The translations under genes and the position numbers were made by a program. From an uncultured Bacteroidota bacterium (GTDB lineage Bacteria > Bacteroidota > Bacteroidia > Chitinophagales > Chitinophagaceae): a stretch of DNA of 47,105 bases. The stretch lies in contig CAIYKV010000084.1 of the NCBI GenBank assembly GCA_903926855.1, positions 1 through 47,105 on the forward strand, in the 5' to 3' direction. Numbering within the stretch: the first letter of the stretch is position 1; each line of letters begins with the position of its first letter. Below the pieces are notes generated by a model that saw only the letters and a program-made list of their open reading frames with translations, was not told the DNA's origin and did not search any database. Of the stretch, positions 25,144 to 34,729 are shown one piece after another.

Positions 25144-25395
25144 ATGACAAACACTAATTGGATAGAACAGGATCATTTTCTCTACAGGAAATTTGTATTC
25201 AAAAATTTTTCTGAGGCATTTGCTTTTATGACCCGTGTGGCATTGGAGGCAGAGAAAATGGATCATCACCCCAGGTGGACCAATACCTGGAATACGGTAG
25301 AGATCTGGTTAAACACCCATAGTGCCGGAGATATCATTACAGAAAAAGACCATCAACTGGCGCAGCATATTGATGAAATCATTTCCCCTAAATAA
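25144..25395 (+). CDS. Pterin-4a-carbinolamine dehydratase
   Basis: 83 aa, slightly short for the family. It dehydrates 4a-hydroxytetrahydrobiopterin made by aromatic amino acid hydroxylases. The active-site signature EKMDHHPRW (His41, His42, Pro43), a Trp/Tyr pair in NTWNTVEIW, His59 and Asp69 all match. No phenylalanine hydroxylase is in the window, so the partner is elsewhere or the protein serves another pterin. Its last 8 bp overlap the selD 3' end, tail to tail. Confidence 0.9.
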   Translation: MTNTNWIEQDHFLYRKFVFKNFSEAFAFMTRVALEAEKMDHHPRWTNTWNTVEIWLNTHSAGDIITEKDHQLAQHIDEIISPK

Positions 25396-26437
25396 CTTCC
25401 ACCACTTTTTCTCCTTTTATTTTCATAACACCGATAGGTTCTATAAAATCGGAAAGTCCATTATCAGTAAATAATTTTTGTACTTCTAATATTGCATCCG
25501 GTGCTACCGCCACTAATAAGCCGCCATTGGTTTGCGGATCAGGTAATATGGTAAAAGCTTCCATTACATTGATGCCGGGCGCAAAAGACACTTTACTACC
25601 ATACCCATTCCAGTTGCGATAAGTGGCATCCGGCCCAATTTTTTGTGCCATGTATTCTTTCACAGCGTCCAGTATAGGCACATTAGTATAATTTAATTGA
25701 GCCGATAATTGACTGCCTTCGGCCATTTCAATTAAATGCCCGAGCAACCCGAATCCGGTTACATCTGTCATGGCATGAACCCCTTCAACAGAACCCAATA
25801 ATTCGCCGATCTTGTTTAATCGACTAAGTTGTGCGTAGAGTAAATCCAGATGTTCTTCTTTAAGTGCCTCCCTTTTTTGAGCCGTAGACAATATCCCAAC
25901 ACCCAGGGGTTTGGTTAAAAAAAGAAGGTCTCCTTCGCGGGCCGTATTATTCTGTTTGAGGTTTTGAATAGAAACGATACCATTTACAGAGAGCCCAAAA
26001 ATGGGTTCGGGGGTATCAATACTATGTCCGCCCGCAAGAGGGATACCCGCTTCTTTGCAAATTTCACGGGCACCGTCCAATACCTGTTGGGCCAGTTCGG
26101 GGGGTAATTTGTTGATCGGCCATCCCAGGATAGCAATTGCCAGAATGGGTTTTCCGCCCATGGCATATACATCACTGATGGCGTTGGCGCCGGCAATTTT
26201 TCCAAAAACAAACGCATCATCTACAATTGGGGTAAAAAAATCGGTAGTACTGATCAGTGCGGTTCCATTATCGAGATCGTATACAGCTGCATCATCTTTG
26301 CTGAGATTGCCTACCAGTAGTTTTTTGTTTTCTACTACCCCGGTATGGCTTTGCAGGATTTTATCGAGTACTGCCGGTGCAATTTTACATCCACATCCGC
26401 CCCCATGCGAAAATTGGGTAAGTCTGGTTGCTGTCAT
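25388..26437 (-). CDS. selD: Selenide, water dikinase (selenophosphate synthase) SelD
   Basis: 349 aa. It makes selenophosphate from selenide and ATP for selenouridine in tRNA or for selenocysteine. The active site is GGGCGCK with the catalytic Cys15 and Lys18 (equivalent to E. coli Cys17/Lys20), so this is the Cys form, not the Sec form. Further marks are [31 protein letters not shown] and [12 protein letters not shown]. No selA, selB, tRNA-Sec or mnmH is in the window. It stands alone on the minus strand. Upstream lies the hairpin-rich gap. Confidence 0.95.
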   Translation of the reverse strand: MTATRLTQFSHGGGCGCKIAPAVLDKILQSHTGVVENKKLLVGNLSKDDAAVYDLDNGTALISTTDFFTPIVDDAFVFGKIAGANAISDVYAMGGKPILAIAILGWPINKLPPELAQQVLDGAREICKEAGIPLAGGHSIDTPEPIFGLSVNGIVSIQNLKQNNTAREGDLLFLTKPLGVGILSTAQKREALKEEHLDLLYAQLSRLNKIGELLGSVEGVHAMTDVTGFGLLGHLIEMAEGSQLSAQLNYTNVPILDAVKEYMAQKIGPDATYRNWNGYGSKVSFAPGINVMEAFTILPDPQTNGGLLVAVAPDAILEVQKLFTDNGLSDFIEPIGVMKIKGEKVVEVI

Positions 26438-26529
26438 AATAAACGAGTTACATCAGGTTGATACCTGCAAAGTACAACTCATCTATAGAAAAGCGGAAAA
26501 TCAATCAGGGCCGGAATCGGGAATTTAGC

Positions 26530-26667
26530 TAGGATTATATAAAACGAAGAGAGCTGCACATAGTACAGCTCTCTTACCCCCAATTATTACTTGTTTAGTA
26601 ATGAGCGTAATTTCTATGAACGGGTTGGTAGTAAAACACCGTTTTCTACCAATCCCCCCTTTTTTTT
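26530..26667 (+). ncRNA. Candidate structured small RNA (three hairpins, U-tract end)
   Basis: The 437-bp gap 26438-26874 has no convincing gene but shows three hairpins in a row on the plus strand: 26547-26575 (AAGAGAGCTG/CAGCTCTCTT, 10 bp), 26586-26602 (ATTACT/AGTAAT) and 26622-26656 (terminator). The transcript would be about 130 nt. The 5' end is uncertain because no TAnnTTTG motif is seen just upstream. A 23-codon ORF from the ATG at 26601 runs through the terminator and is unlikely to be real. I recognise no Rfam family. It could alternatively be the leader of the sensor kinase at 26875, or a decayed element. Confidence 0.4.
26622..26667 (+). terminator. Strong intrinsic terminator
   Basis: GGGTTGGTAG (26622-26631) pairs with CTACCAATCCC (26646-26656, one bulge), extended inside by AAAAC/GTTTT around an ACC loop. 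Three C and eight T (26660-26667) follow. No protein gene on the plus strand ends near it, so it must end an unannotated transcript. Confidence 0.8.
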
Positions 26668-26874
26668 CATAAAGCAAGCCTAGCCTTTCGATAAAACCGA
26701 AAAAATAGTAGAAAAAATTCGATTTTTCAGCAGCGTAAATTGTGTAAGCAGCCTGCTTCCTGGTATATAATTCGCTGTAAAATGAAGATAGGAAGGCCGA
26801 TTCGCTCTTGTATACTCATTTATATCACCAACACCCATTAACTTTAAAACTGATTTGTGTTATTAATGATTACC

Positions 26875-29817
26875 ATGCGTATCCGCTTTTGCTTCATCTT
26901 GTTTTTGTTCTGTGTTTTCGCAAAGGGGCAATATCCTTATGTGAAAAAACTCAATTATCCGGAACAACTACCTACGCAAGTGGTATATGATATGCTTACG
27001 GACTCAAAAGGCTATATCTGGCTGGGAACGGATAAGGGGTTGTACCGCTTTAATGGAAGGGCTTTTGTTTTTATTCCTATTGACAAAGCTTCTATGCGGG
27101 GAATTGGTTATTTACAGGAGGACGCAGATGGGGTAATCTGGTGTATGAATTTTTATAACCAGTTGTTTTATTTCAATCGTGACACTTTGCGTAATTATGT
27201 GTTAGATACAAAGCTCATTAACAATGCCTCGACTTTTAATAATGTAGTTGTTGGCTCAGAAAAAATCTGGTTCAATTCTTTTGCCAATATTTTTCAATTT
27301 AATAAAAAAACACACGCCCTTGAGAAAGTTATTTTTGATCCCTCTAAAAATAATCGAATCATTTCATTAGAAGGAAACAAAAATGAATTATATGCTTTCT
27401 CAAGTGGAGGGTACTTGTTTTTTGGAGACCAGAAAGAGAACCACTGGGATACTGTACATCAAACCTATTTGGATGTTAGATTAGTTTCAAACAATGAAAA
27501 ACTATTAGGAGTAAGTATGGGATTAGAGCGAACCCTACCCTTTGAGATAAAAAACCATAAAAGAAGATTACTCAAACAGCTGGACATTTCTCCGGATGTA
27601 TATATTCTAAAAATGGTTTTTGCGAATAAAAATGACTGCTGGTTTTGCACCCAAAGCGGTGCGTATCAATGGAACCCGGAAACGGGAGAAACAAAATGCT
27701 ACTTACCTAATGAACGGGTATCAGATGTAACCACAGATTATCAGGGAAACTATTGGTTCAGCACGCTGGATAATGGAGTATTTGTTTGCTCTTCCCTCGC
27801 AAATACACTTATTAAAATATACGATGATCCCTTATTGGATAATTTTAGCAGGCTTCAGTCACTTTCTAATGATGAAATAGTGGCAGGGAATAGCCAGGCA
27901 TTGATGTCAAAGTTAAACCTTAACAACAGGGAGGTATTTCATTATGATCTGACCAAACTACGTGAAACTGAGTTTATTTATTATGATTCGATAAGCGGGT
28001 ATATTTTTTCTAATCGGGGCGTATTTCAAAAAGATAAAAAAACACCAATAGAATTGCATGATTACAGCAAGGGGCTGCAAAGAGATATTTATGGTAACCT
28101 CATCGTTTCTCTGTTTAATGGTGCCTATATCATGAACGATCATTATAATTATTATAACAGGAGCCCACTCTTGAAATGTGCACTCTATAAAAACGACAGC
28201 GCAAAAAGCGATATTCGAGTGGGTGTGGGCAGTGAATATGTATTAAGGAAAAAGAGAAGCCTTACCTGTTTAAGCTCTCAAACAAAAGATGGGTTCTGGA
28301 TTTCTTATTCAGACGACCTATATGATTATCATTATGATGGAAACATCATCATACTTAAAGATGCAGAAGGTCAACCGGTAATTGGAAGATCCCTGATACA
28401 ACTTGCTGATGGTAGTTTGGCAGTAGGGGAATCAACAAAAGGGGTAATGATATTTAAAAACGACAAAATTGTAAGAAGCTATAATGAGAAAAACGGGCTC
28501 AGCAGTAATAATGTTCGGAAAATTATTAAACAGGATAATTATATATGGGTATTAACAGACGCTGGACTTGACAGGATCAATGATGCCAATGGAAATATTA
28601 CCAGTTATCTTGAGGAGTATGGGTTAAGCAATATTATTATCAATGATTTTATTATTGTGAATAATAAACTGGTATTTGCCACGCCTACCGGTATCCTGCA
28701 AAGATATAATGTACCCAGATATTCAAATTTTGAAATCCGGTTCCCTCTGTTAAAGGCAACGAGTAATGGAAAGGAGATTGGGAATAAGGAAAGTCTGCCC
28801 GATGACCGAAGTGATATCAGCTTTTATTTTGAAGCACTACACTATATTTCTCCCGAATCGGTTATCTATTTGTATCGGTTAAAAGGGGTGGATTCTGCCT
28901 GGCATCATGTAAACAGTTTCAATAACCAGCTGATTTTTAACCGACTTTCCCCCGGAAAATATGAATTTGAAATACAGGCAATTTCCGGGGCAAATTATAA
29001 GAGTAAAACACATCATTTTCTGTTTACGGTGCCCAAGCCCATTTGGCAAACAACCAGCTTTTTAGCGGTCGCTATCATTGGCATTTCTTTACTTATCTGG
29101 TTAATACTCAGGCAATGGGAATACAACCTGCTTAAGCGACAAACCATAAAAGAGGAATTATTGAAAAGTCAGTTAGTGGCTATGCGCGCGCAAATGAATC
29201 CACATTTTATATATAATGTGTTGAACACTGTACAGGTACTGGTATATGGTAACCGGAAAACTGAAGCCGGGGCGCTATTGGGTAATTTCAGCGACCTGAT
29301 GCGCAAAACACTGAATTCAAGTGATAAACAATTATTGCCTTTGAAAGAAGAAATTGAAAACATACGGTTATACCTGGAATTGGAAAAAGCCAGGTTTGAT
29401 GAAGGTTTTGAATACCATATTGATGCGCTGAATATAACGGATCTTTCAGAAATTCGGATACCTTCTCTGATGTTACAACCCTTTATTGAGAATGCGGTAA
29501 AACATGGCCTGATGCATAAAGCGGGCATGAAAAAGGTAGATATTCGTTTTGAACAAACAGGAACCGTATTACAAGTAACGATTGATGATAATGGGATAGG
29601 CCGGCAGCAATCTATGGAAATCAACCAGCGTAGCAAAAACAAGCCATCCAGTTTTGCTACTGCTGCATTAAATGAAAGGATGGATTTGTTTAACCGTTTA
29701 TACAAACAACAGATTACCTGTGAAATTATTGATAAAAAAGATGAGAGACAAAACGCAGCCGGAACAAAGGTCATACTCTATATCCCGGATTATGGAATGG
29801 ATGCCCATGCTTTGTAA
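26875..29817 (+). CDS. LytS-type sensor histidine kinase with Reg_prop/Y_Y_Y sensor
   Basis: About 980 aa. A signal peptide (FCFILFLFCVFAKGQ) precedes a large periplasmic beta-propeller of Reg_prop repeats (first MLTDSKGYIWLGTDKGLYRFNG, with further GLSSNNVRKI and GLSNIIINDF repeats). A Y_Y_Y domain follows (YLYRLKGVDSAWHHVNS to about 720), then one membrane helix (about 725-747). The cytosolic part is a His_kinase (PF06580) domain with QMNPHFIYNVLN (phospho-His near 776) and a HATPase with NAVKHGL and DDNGIGRQ. I use the ATG at 26875; 26857 is possible. It forms a pair with the LytTR regulator 77 bp downstream, and probably senses an extracellular signal. Confidence 0.9.
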   Translation: MRIRFCFILFLFCVFAKGQYPYVKKLNYPEQLPTQVVYDMLTDSKGYIWLGTDKGLYRFNGRAFVFIPIDKASMRGIGYLQEDADGVIWCMNFYNQLFYFNRDTLRNYVLDTKLINNASTFNNVVVGSEKIWFNSFANIFQFNKKTHALEKVIFDPSKNNRIISLEGNKNELYAFSSGGYLFFGDQKENHWDTVHQTYLDVRLVSNNEKLLGVSMGLERTLPFEIKNHKRRLLKQLDISPDVYILKMVFANKNDCWFCTQSGAYQWNPETGETKCYLPNERVSDVTTDYQGNYWFSTLDNGVFVCSSLANTLIKIYDDPLLDNFSRLQSLSNDEIVAGNSQALMSKLNLNNREVFHYDLTKLRETEFIYYDSISGYIFSNRGVFQKDKKTPIELHDYSKGLQRDIYGNLIVSLFNGAYIMNDHYNYYNRSPLLKCALYKNDSAKSDIRVGVGSEYVLRKKRSLTCLSSQTKDGFWISYSDDLYDYHYDGNIIILKDAEGQPVIGRSLIQLADGSLAVGESTKGVMIFKNDKIVRSYNEKNGLSSNNVRKIIKQDNYIWVLTDAGLDRINDANGNITSYLEEYGLSNIIINDFIIVNNKLVFATPTGILQRYNVPRYSNFEIRFPLLKATSNGKEIGNKESLPDDRSDISFYFEALHYISPESVIYLYRLKGVDSAWHHVNSFNNQLIFNRLSPGKYEFEIQAISGANYKSKTHHFLFTVPKPIWQTTSFLAVAIIGISLLIWLILRQWEYNLLKRQTIKEELLKSQLVAMRAQMNPHFIYNVLNTVQVLVYGNRKTEAGALLGNFSDLMRKTLNSSDKQLLPLKEEIENIRLYLELEKARFDEGFEYHIDALNITDLSEIRIPSLMLQPFIENAVKHGLMHKAGMKKVDIRFEQTGTVLQVTIDDNGIGRQQSMEINQRSKNKPSSFATAALNERMDLFNRLYKQQITCEIIDKKDERQNAAGTKVILYIPDYGMDAHAL

Positions 29818-29894
29818 GTGGATTGCGATGAGAATGTATATTCTAAGAAAATTATTTTTTAATATATCTATGGTAAGAGTAACTTGGAAACCGA

Positions 29895-30641
29895 ATGCAA
29901 CAGATAAGAGCCATTATCGTAGATGATGAACCCAATGCCCGGATAGCATTGCGCGGCCTGCTGGAAGAGAATTTCAGCCAGGTAACCGTATTGGCTGAAT
30001 GTAAAAGTGTTCCGGATGCTGTAAAAGCGATTAACAAAATAAAACCTGACCTGGTTTTTCTGGATATAGAGATGCCCGGATACAATGGGTTTGAATTACT
30101 GGATTTTTTTGATGACCAAAATCTTTGTTTCAAAATAGTTTTTGTTACTGCTTACAGTGAATATTCTTTACGGGCCTTCGAAATTTCTGCGGTAGATTAT
30201 ATTTTAAAACCCGTAAGAGCGGAGCATTTAGAAAGAGCACTCAAAAAAATTAGCGTTGAGCCCATGGTCCAGGAAGGCATTCAATACAAAATCCTTAGAG
30301 ATAATTTCAACAACCAACTTGATAAAAAAATTGTACTGCAAACTGCCGAAACCATTTTTGTAGTAAAAATGGATGATATCATTTATTTACAGGCAGAAGG
30401 AAGTTATACCCGGTTTTATACCACTACCCATGGTGTACTTACAATTACTAAAAAATTAATTGATTTTGAATACCTGGAAGCAAGCGGCCCTTTTTTCAGA
30501 ACCCATCGCAGTTATATCGTGAACCTGAATTATATCAAAAAAGTAGATAAAAAAGACTTTCTACTCATCATGAACAATGATGCAGAAGTCTATCTGTCCC
30601 AGGACAAAAAAAACAGCCTTCTCGAAAAGATCACCCAATAA
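29895..30641 (+). CDS. LytTR-family response regulator
   Basis: 248 aa: a receiver domain (about 4-120) with the acidic pair Asp10/Asp11, phospho-acceptor Asp57 in LVFLDIEMPG, Thr in FVTAYS and the Lys in ILKPV. A LytTR DNA-binding domain (about 145-245) follows, with IIYLQAEGSYTRFYT, FFRTHRSYIVNLNYIKKV and the final YLSQDKK. It binds DNA as a dimer once phosphorylated, and its partner is the LytS-type kinase just upstream on the same strand. Its targets are not visible here. Confidence 0.93.
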   Translation: MQQIRAIIVDDEPNARIALRGLLEENFSQVTVLAECKSVPDAVKAINKIKPDLVFLDIEMPGYNGFELLDFFDDQNLCFKIVFVTAYSEYSLRAFEISAVDYILKPVRAEHLERALKKISVEPMVQEGIQYKILRDNFNNQLDKKIVLQTAETIFVVKMDDIIYLQAEGSYTRFYTTTHGVLTITKKLIDFEYLEASGPFFRTHRSYIVNLNYIKKVDKKDFLLIMNNDAEVYLSQDKKNSLLEKITQ

Positions 30642-30672
30642 CCCGCAACTTGTAATGCACAACCTCCAACCC

Positions 30673-31431
30673 TCATATCACCCATTCCACTTCCCCAAAC
30701 CGAAAACGATCCTCTACCCCCCCTTCTACCAATAACTCACCGGTTTCTGATACATTTTTCACCCGGCAGGAAAATACCCGATTATCTTTTTTCAGCTTCA
30801 CCCATTCGTCCTTCTTATATAAGCGGTCATTATATTCTTTTAATAATTGCTTCCCACCCCATTTCAACCAGTATTGGTAACGATTTTCAAGACATACACA
30901 AAGTTCTTTGGCCATACTTACGGTATTGAATTCTTTTCCGGTAATCTGCCTGAGCGATACCGGGTTTTTTGCTGTGTCGGGAAACAAAACCTGGTTCAGG
31001 TTAATGCCGATTCCTACTACCGACCATAGCCATTTATCGCCCCGGATGATATTTTCAATCAAAATACCCCCTGCCTTTCTGTCACGCCAGTAAATATCGT
31101 TTGGCCATTTAATGCGGGTTTCTCCGGTTGCATAAGCTGAAAAAAAATCGTGACAGGCCAAAGAAACTGTTAAACTTAATTCAAATAGGCGGGCAAGAGA
31201 GATTGCACTACTATCTAAAACCACCGATAATATAATGTTTGAACCTGGCTCGGTTACCCATATTTTACCTTGTTGCCCCTTACCGGCTGTTTGAGAACCT
31301 GCGAAAAAGCAGGTTCCGTGTGCAGCCATATTAGCCTGAATCATGTCCATGGCATAGATGTTGGTACTTCCAACCTCGGTTAATTCAATGAATGGCGTAC
31401 CAATGGTACTTTTAGCTGTAAAGGGTGACAA
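30673..31431 (-). CDS. birA: Biotin--[acetyl-CoA-carboxylase] ligase BirA
   Basis: 252 aa, catalytic domain plus a short SH3-like C-terminal domain, without the N-terminal repressor HTH of E. coli BirA. It activates biotin to biotinyl-AMP and attaches it to biotin carboxyl carrier protein. Motifs are STNIYA, the ATP/biotin loop SQTAGKGQQGKIW (the usual GRGRRG is varied, with Lys for Arg), KWPNDIYW (108-115) and GGILIE, then GIGINLN. It is divergent from rsfS, the common Bacteroidota arrangement. A -7 box lies 18 bp upstream. Confidence 0.92.
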   Translation of the reverse strand: MSPFTAKSTIGTPFIELTEVGSTNIYAMDMIQANMAAHGTCFFAGSQTAGKGQQGKIWVTEPGSNIILSVVLDSSAISLARLFELSLTVSLACHDFFSAYATGETRIKWPNDIYWRDRKAGGILIENIIRGDKWLWSVVGIGINLNQVLFPDTAKNPVSLRQITGKEFNTVSMAKELCVCLENRYQYWLKWGGKQLLKEYNDRLYKKDEWVKLKKDNRVFSCRVKNVSETGELLVEGGVEDRFRFGEVEWVI

Positions 31432-31448
31432 AGAATTACTATTTTTGA

Positions 31449-31456
31449 CAAAGTTA
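31449..31456 (-). promoter_or_regulatory. -7 element (TAACTTTG) for birA
   Basis: Minus-strand TAACTTTG fits TAnnTTTG and predicts a leader of about 12 nt. It sits in the 127-bp divergent space shared with rsfS. Confidence 0.5.
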
Positions 31457-31558
31457 ATAAAGCGGGCTCCGGTGGTTCAGAATTAATCATTAAAAATTAA
31501 GGACAGATTCGGAGTTCTGGCATAATAAACCATTACTCATTTAAAATTTCATCGATTA

Positions 31559-31963
31559 TTGGAACCTCTTTCTGTTTTAAAAACCCGCGAAAAAAGTACG
31601 ATCACGAGGCTTACACGTAATTCAAAGATCTTCAAATCGATCATTAAAGCTATACAGGATAAGAAAGGCGAACATATTGTTAGTCTGGATCTGCGAAAGA
31701 TACCGGAAGCGTCTGCCGATTTTTTTATCGTTTGTCAGGCTTCCAGTACTACACAGGTAAGGGCGATTTGTGATGGCATAGAAGACCAGGTGCGAATCGA
31801 TTGTAATGAAGCACCCTATAAACATGAGGGCAGACAAGCCTTACAATGGGTTTTGATAGATTATGTGAGTGTGGTTGTACATGTGATGCACCCGGAAGCA
31901 AGAAAGTTTTATAAACTTGAAGAAATGTGGAGTGATGCAGGCTCGCAATTGCACGACATGTAA
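31559..31963 (+). CDS. rsfS: Ribosome silencing factor RsfS
   Basis: 134 aa, cytosolic. RsfS binds ribosomal protein uL14 and blocks joining of the subunits when nutrients are low. The fold and motifs are clear: IIKAIQDKKGEHIVSLDL, ADFFIVCQASSTTQVRAICDGIED, EGRQALQWVLIDYVSVVVHVM and FYKLEEMW. The only usable start is the TTG at 31559; no ATG or GTG occurs in frame before the conserved part. It precedes ftsH by 70 bp, the standard Bacteroidota order birA-rsfS-ftsH. Confidence 0.9.
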   Translation: MEPLSVLKTREKSTITRLTRNSKIFKSIIKAIQDKKGEHIVSLDLRKIPEASADFFIVCQASSTTQVRAICDGIEDQVRIDCNEAPYKHEGRQALQWVLIDYVSVVVHVMHPEARKFYKLEEMWSDAGSQLHDM

Positions 31964-32033
31964 ACAATTTAAAATATAAGGTCTGGTTAATCGTTATTAT
32001 TAGAAACCCTATTTATTACAGAGGTATTAGTAT

Positions 32034-34082
32034 ATGTCACAGGAAAATAAAAATATAAAGTTAAGTGGTCAGGATAAAGGTGATGGTTCACGCAAAGGGC
32101 CTAAGTTCAATATCTATTGGATCTACGCAATCATACTGGTAGTGTTACTCGGAACACAGTTCATGAAACTTTCCCCCGACCTGATCAAAATCACTGAGCA
32201 GGAATTTACCCAGAATATGCTGGCAAAAGGCGATGTGGAAAAACTAGACCTGGTTAAAGTGAAAGAAAAAGTAAGGGTTTATATCAAACCCGAAGAGCTT
32301 TCAAAAGATATCTATGTAAATAAGTATAAAATCACCTTGCCTAAGGACAAAGCAAAAGGAGTTCCTCTTTTCGAGTTCCAGGTAACAGATTTCAAAAGCT
32401 TTAAGGATGATATCAAACAGGTATATGAAACGTATAAAATACCTGAAGTGCCTGAGTCTGTTGTAGAAGAAGCAGAATGGTTTGGTCCGGTGATGAATGC
32501 AGTATTATCCATTTTATTGATTGTGGGAATCTGGGTATTACTCATGCGTAAAATGGGTGGCCAGGGTGGCGCCGGAGGTCCGGGCGGTATTTTCAGCATT
32601 GGTAAATCAAAAGCTACTTTATTTGATAAAGGGGCCAAAGTAAATATCACATTCGCAGACGTTGCCGGATTGGATGAGGCAAAAGTGGAAGTAATGGAGA
32701 TTGTAGATTTTTTAAAGAATCCCAAAAAATATACAGCACTGGGTGGTAAAATTCCAAAAGGGGCTTTGTTAATTGGTCCTCCCGGTACTGGTAAAACCCT
32801 GCTGGCAAAAGCTATGGCGGGTGAAGCCCAGGTTCCTTTCTTTAGTTTGAGCGGAAGTGATTTTGTTGAGATGTTTGTAGGCGTTGGTGCCAGTCGCGTT
32901 CGTGATTTGTTTAAACAGGCCCGCGAAAAAGCACCTTGTATCATTTTTATTGATGAGATTGATGCTATTGGTCGCGCCCGTGGCCGTAATGCGATCATGA
33001 GTAATGATGAAAGAGAAAATACTTTAAACCAGTTACTGGTTGAAATGGATGGATTTGGCGGAGATACCGGTATCATCATTCTCGCAGCAACCAACAGACC
33101 CGATGTATTGGATACAGCTTTGCTGAGACCCGGAAGATTCGACAGACAGATCTCTATTGATAAACCCGATGTTAAAGGAAGGGAAACCATCTTTAAAGTA
33201 CACCTGATTCCTATTAAAATTTCCGAAAACCTGGATCTGCATAAACTGGCAGAACAAACACCCGGTTTTGCAGGAGCAGATATTGCCAATGTATGCAATG
33301 AAGCCGCCCTGATAGCAGCCAGAAAAGGAAAAGAATCGGTAGAAATGATCGATTTCCAGGATGCGATTGACAGGGTAATTGGCGGGTTGGAAAAAAAGAA
33401 CAAGATCATTGCACCTCATGAAAAATCAATTATTGCATATCATGAAGCGGGACATGCCGTTTGTGGTTGGTTCCTGGAGCATGCGTATCCTTTATTAAAA
33501 GTAACCATCGTTCCCCGTGGAACAGCAGCCCTTGGCTATGCACAATACACACCTACAGAACAGTATTTATACAATACCGATCAGTTAATGGACCAGATCT
33601 GTATGACATTGGGCGGAAGAGCAGCAGAACAGATTTTTTTCGGAAAAATATCAACCGGGGCAGCCAACGATCTGCAACAGATCACCAAGATCGCCTATAG
33701 CATGGTTACCGCCTATGGAATGAACGATAAAGTGGGGAACGTAAGTTTCTATGATCCTACACAGGAAAATACCTTTACTAAACCATTCAGCGAAGAAACC
33801 GGTAAGATTATAGATGAAGAAGTGCGTGGCATAATAGATGAGGCCTACCAAAAAACAATTGCCTTGCTTACCGAGAAAAAAAGCCAGGTAGAAATATTGG
33901 CTAAGGAATTATTAGATAAAGAAGTATTGCATAAAAGCGATGTGGAAATACTGATAGGCAAACGCCCCTTTGAGGAAAAGAAACTGGTTGAAATTGAACC
34001 GGAACAAAGCAATGGACATGTTGTAGGCGAAGAAACCCGCGATGCCAGTGCACCCAACGACGAAAAACTCATCATAGGATAA
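32034..34082 (+). CDS. ftsH: ATP-dependent zinc metalloprotease FtsH
   Basis: A 682-aa membrane-anchored AAA+ protease that degrades damaged membrane proteins and selected regulators. Two membrane helices (about 28-46 and 152-171) flank the periplasmic FtsH_ext domain. The AAA+ module has Walker A GPPGTGKT (248-255), Walker B IIFIDEID (303-310) and the second region of homology [12 protein letters not shown]. The peptidase zinc site is HEAGH (470-474). The charged C-terminal tail is typical. Its TAA overlaps the ATG of the LUD gene by one base, so the two are translationally coupled. Confidence 0.97.
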   Translation: MSQENKNIKLSGQDKGDGSRKGPKFNIYWIYAIILVVLLGTQFMKLSPDLIKITEQEFTQNMLAKGDVEKLDLVKVKEKVRVYIKPEELSKDIYVNKYKITLPKDKAKGVPLFEFQVTDFKSFKDDIKQVYETYKIPEVPESVVEEAEWFGPVMNAVLSILLIVGIWVLLMRKMGGQGGAGGPGGIFSIGKSKATLFDKGAKVNITFADVAGLDEAKVEVMEIVDFLKNPKKYTALGGKIPKGALLIGPPGTGKTLLAKAMAGEAQVPFFSLSGSDFVEMFVGVGASRVRDLFKQAREKAPCIIFIDEIDAIGRARGRNAIMSNDERENTLNQLLVEMDGFGGDTGIIILAATNRPDVLDTALLRPGRFDRQISIDKPDVKGRETIFKVHLIPIKISENLDLHKLAEQTPGFAGADIANVCNEAALIAARKGKESVEMIDFQDAIDRVIGGLEKKNKIIAPHEKSIIAYHEAGHAVCGWFLEHAYPLLKVTIVPRGTAALGYAQYTPTEQYLYNTDQLMDQICMTLGGRAAEQIFFGKISTGAANDLQQITKIAYSMVTAYGMNDKVGNVSFYDPTQENTFTKPFSEETGKIIDEEVRGIIDEAYQKTIALLTEKKSQVEILAKELLDKEVLHKSDVEILIGKRPFEEKKLVEIEPEQSNGHVVGEETRDASAPNDEKLIIG

Positions 34083-34720
34083 TGGCAAACACAGCAAGAG
34101 AAAATATTTTAAAAAAGATAAAGCAGGCACTGGCAAAACCAGTGCCTGTTCCCTTTCCTGCCAGTGAGAACAATGAATCTGTATTCGAACCTTCTCTAAA
34201 AGAACTGGAAATTGAATTTGCTGAAAAATTCAGTCATTTACAGGGTCGTTTTTCATTTTGTTTAGATCATACAGAACTGGTGGCCCAACTGCGGATACTG
34301 ATTTCGCAAAGAAAATGGACCAAAATCTATTGCAGGGAAAACGAACTTGCTAATAGTTTGGGTGAAGCTGGTTTTGAAAGCGAATATGTTACAGATTTGG
34401 CATCCTGCGACGCATCTATCACAGGATGCGAGCATTTAATTGCCCGAACAGGAAGTATTGTGATGAGTAGCGCACAGAAAAGCGGTAGAACGGTTAGCGT
34501 GTATGCCCCGGTACATATTTGTATTGCGTATACTGATCAACTGGTATATGATATAGCCAACAGTCTTGAACAATTGCGAATGAATTATGGGCAGCAATTT
34601 CCTTCTTTGGTAACTTTGGCAACGGGGCCCAGCCGAACAGCAGATATAGAAAAAACACTGGTAGTTGGGGTACATGGACCGAAAGAAGTGTTTTGTTTTT
34701 TGGTTGACAGGCAACCATAA
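34082..34720 (+). CDS. LUD-domain protein (LutC/YkgG-like)
   Basis: 212 aa, cytosolic. The LUD domain is found in LutB/LutC, which serve L-lactate oxidation, but this single-domain form linked to ftsH has no established reaction. Family marks are the N-terminal ARENILKKIKQAL helix, CDASITGCEHLIARTGSIVMSS, the VYAPVHICIA strand and LATGPSRTADIEKTLVVGVHGP. It starts within the ftsH stop codon (TAATG). The same linkage is common in Bacteroidota. No lutA or lutB is nearby, so a lactate role should not be assumed. Confidence 0.85.
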   Translation: MANTARENILKKIKQALAKPVPVPFPASENNESVFEPSLKELEIEFAEKFSHLQGRFSFCLDHTELVAQLRILISQRKWTKIYCRENELANSLGEAGFESEYVTDLASCDASITGCEHLIARTGSIVMSSAQKSGRTVSVYAPVHICIAYTDQLVYDIANSLEQLRMNYGQQFPSLVTLATGPSRTADIEKTLVVGVHGPKEVFCFLVDRQP

Positions 34721-34729
34721 ATTTAAGTT

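Noticed and set aside
26601..26672. 23-codon ORF in the selD upstream gap
   Set aside because: It runs straight through the terminator stem and T tract, so the RNA structure explains the sequence better.
32312..33409. 365-codon open frame antisense to ftsH
   Set aside because: Shadow of a highly biased gene; composition is Ser/Pro/Ile-rich with no domain, and ftsH is certain.
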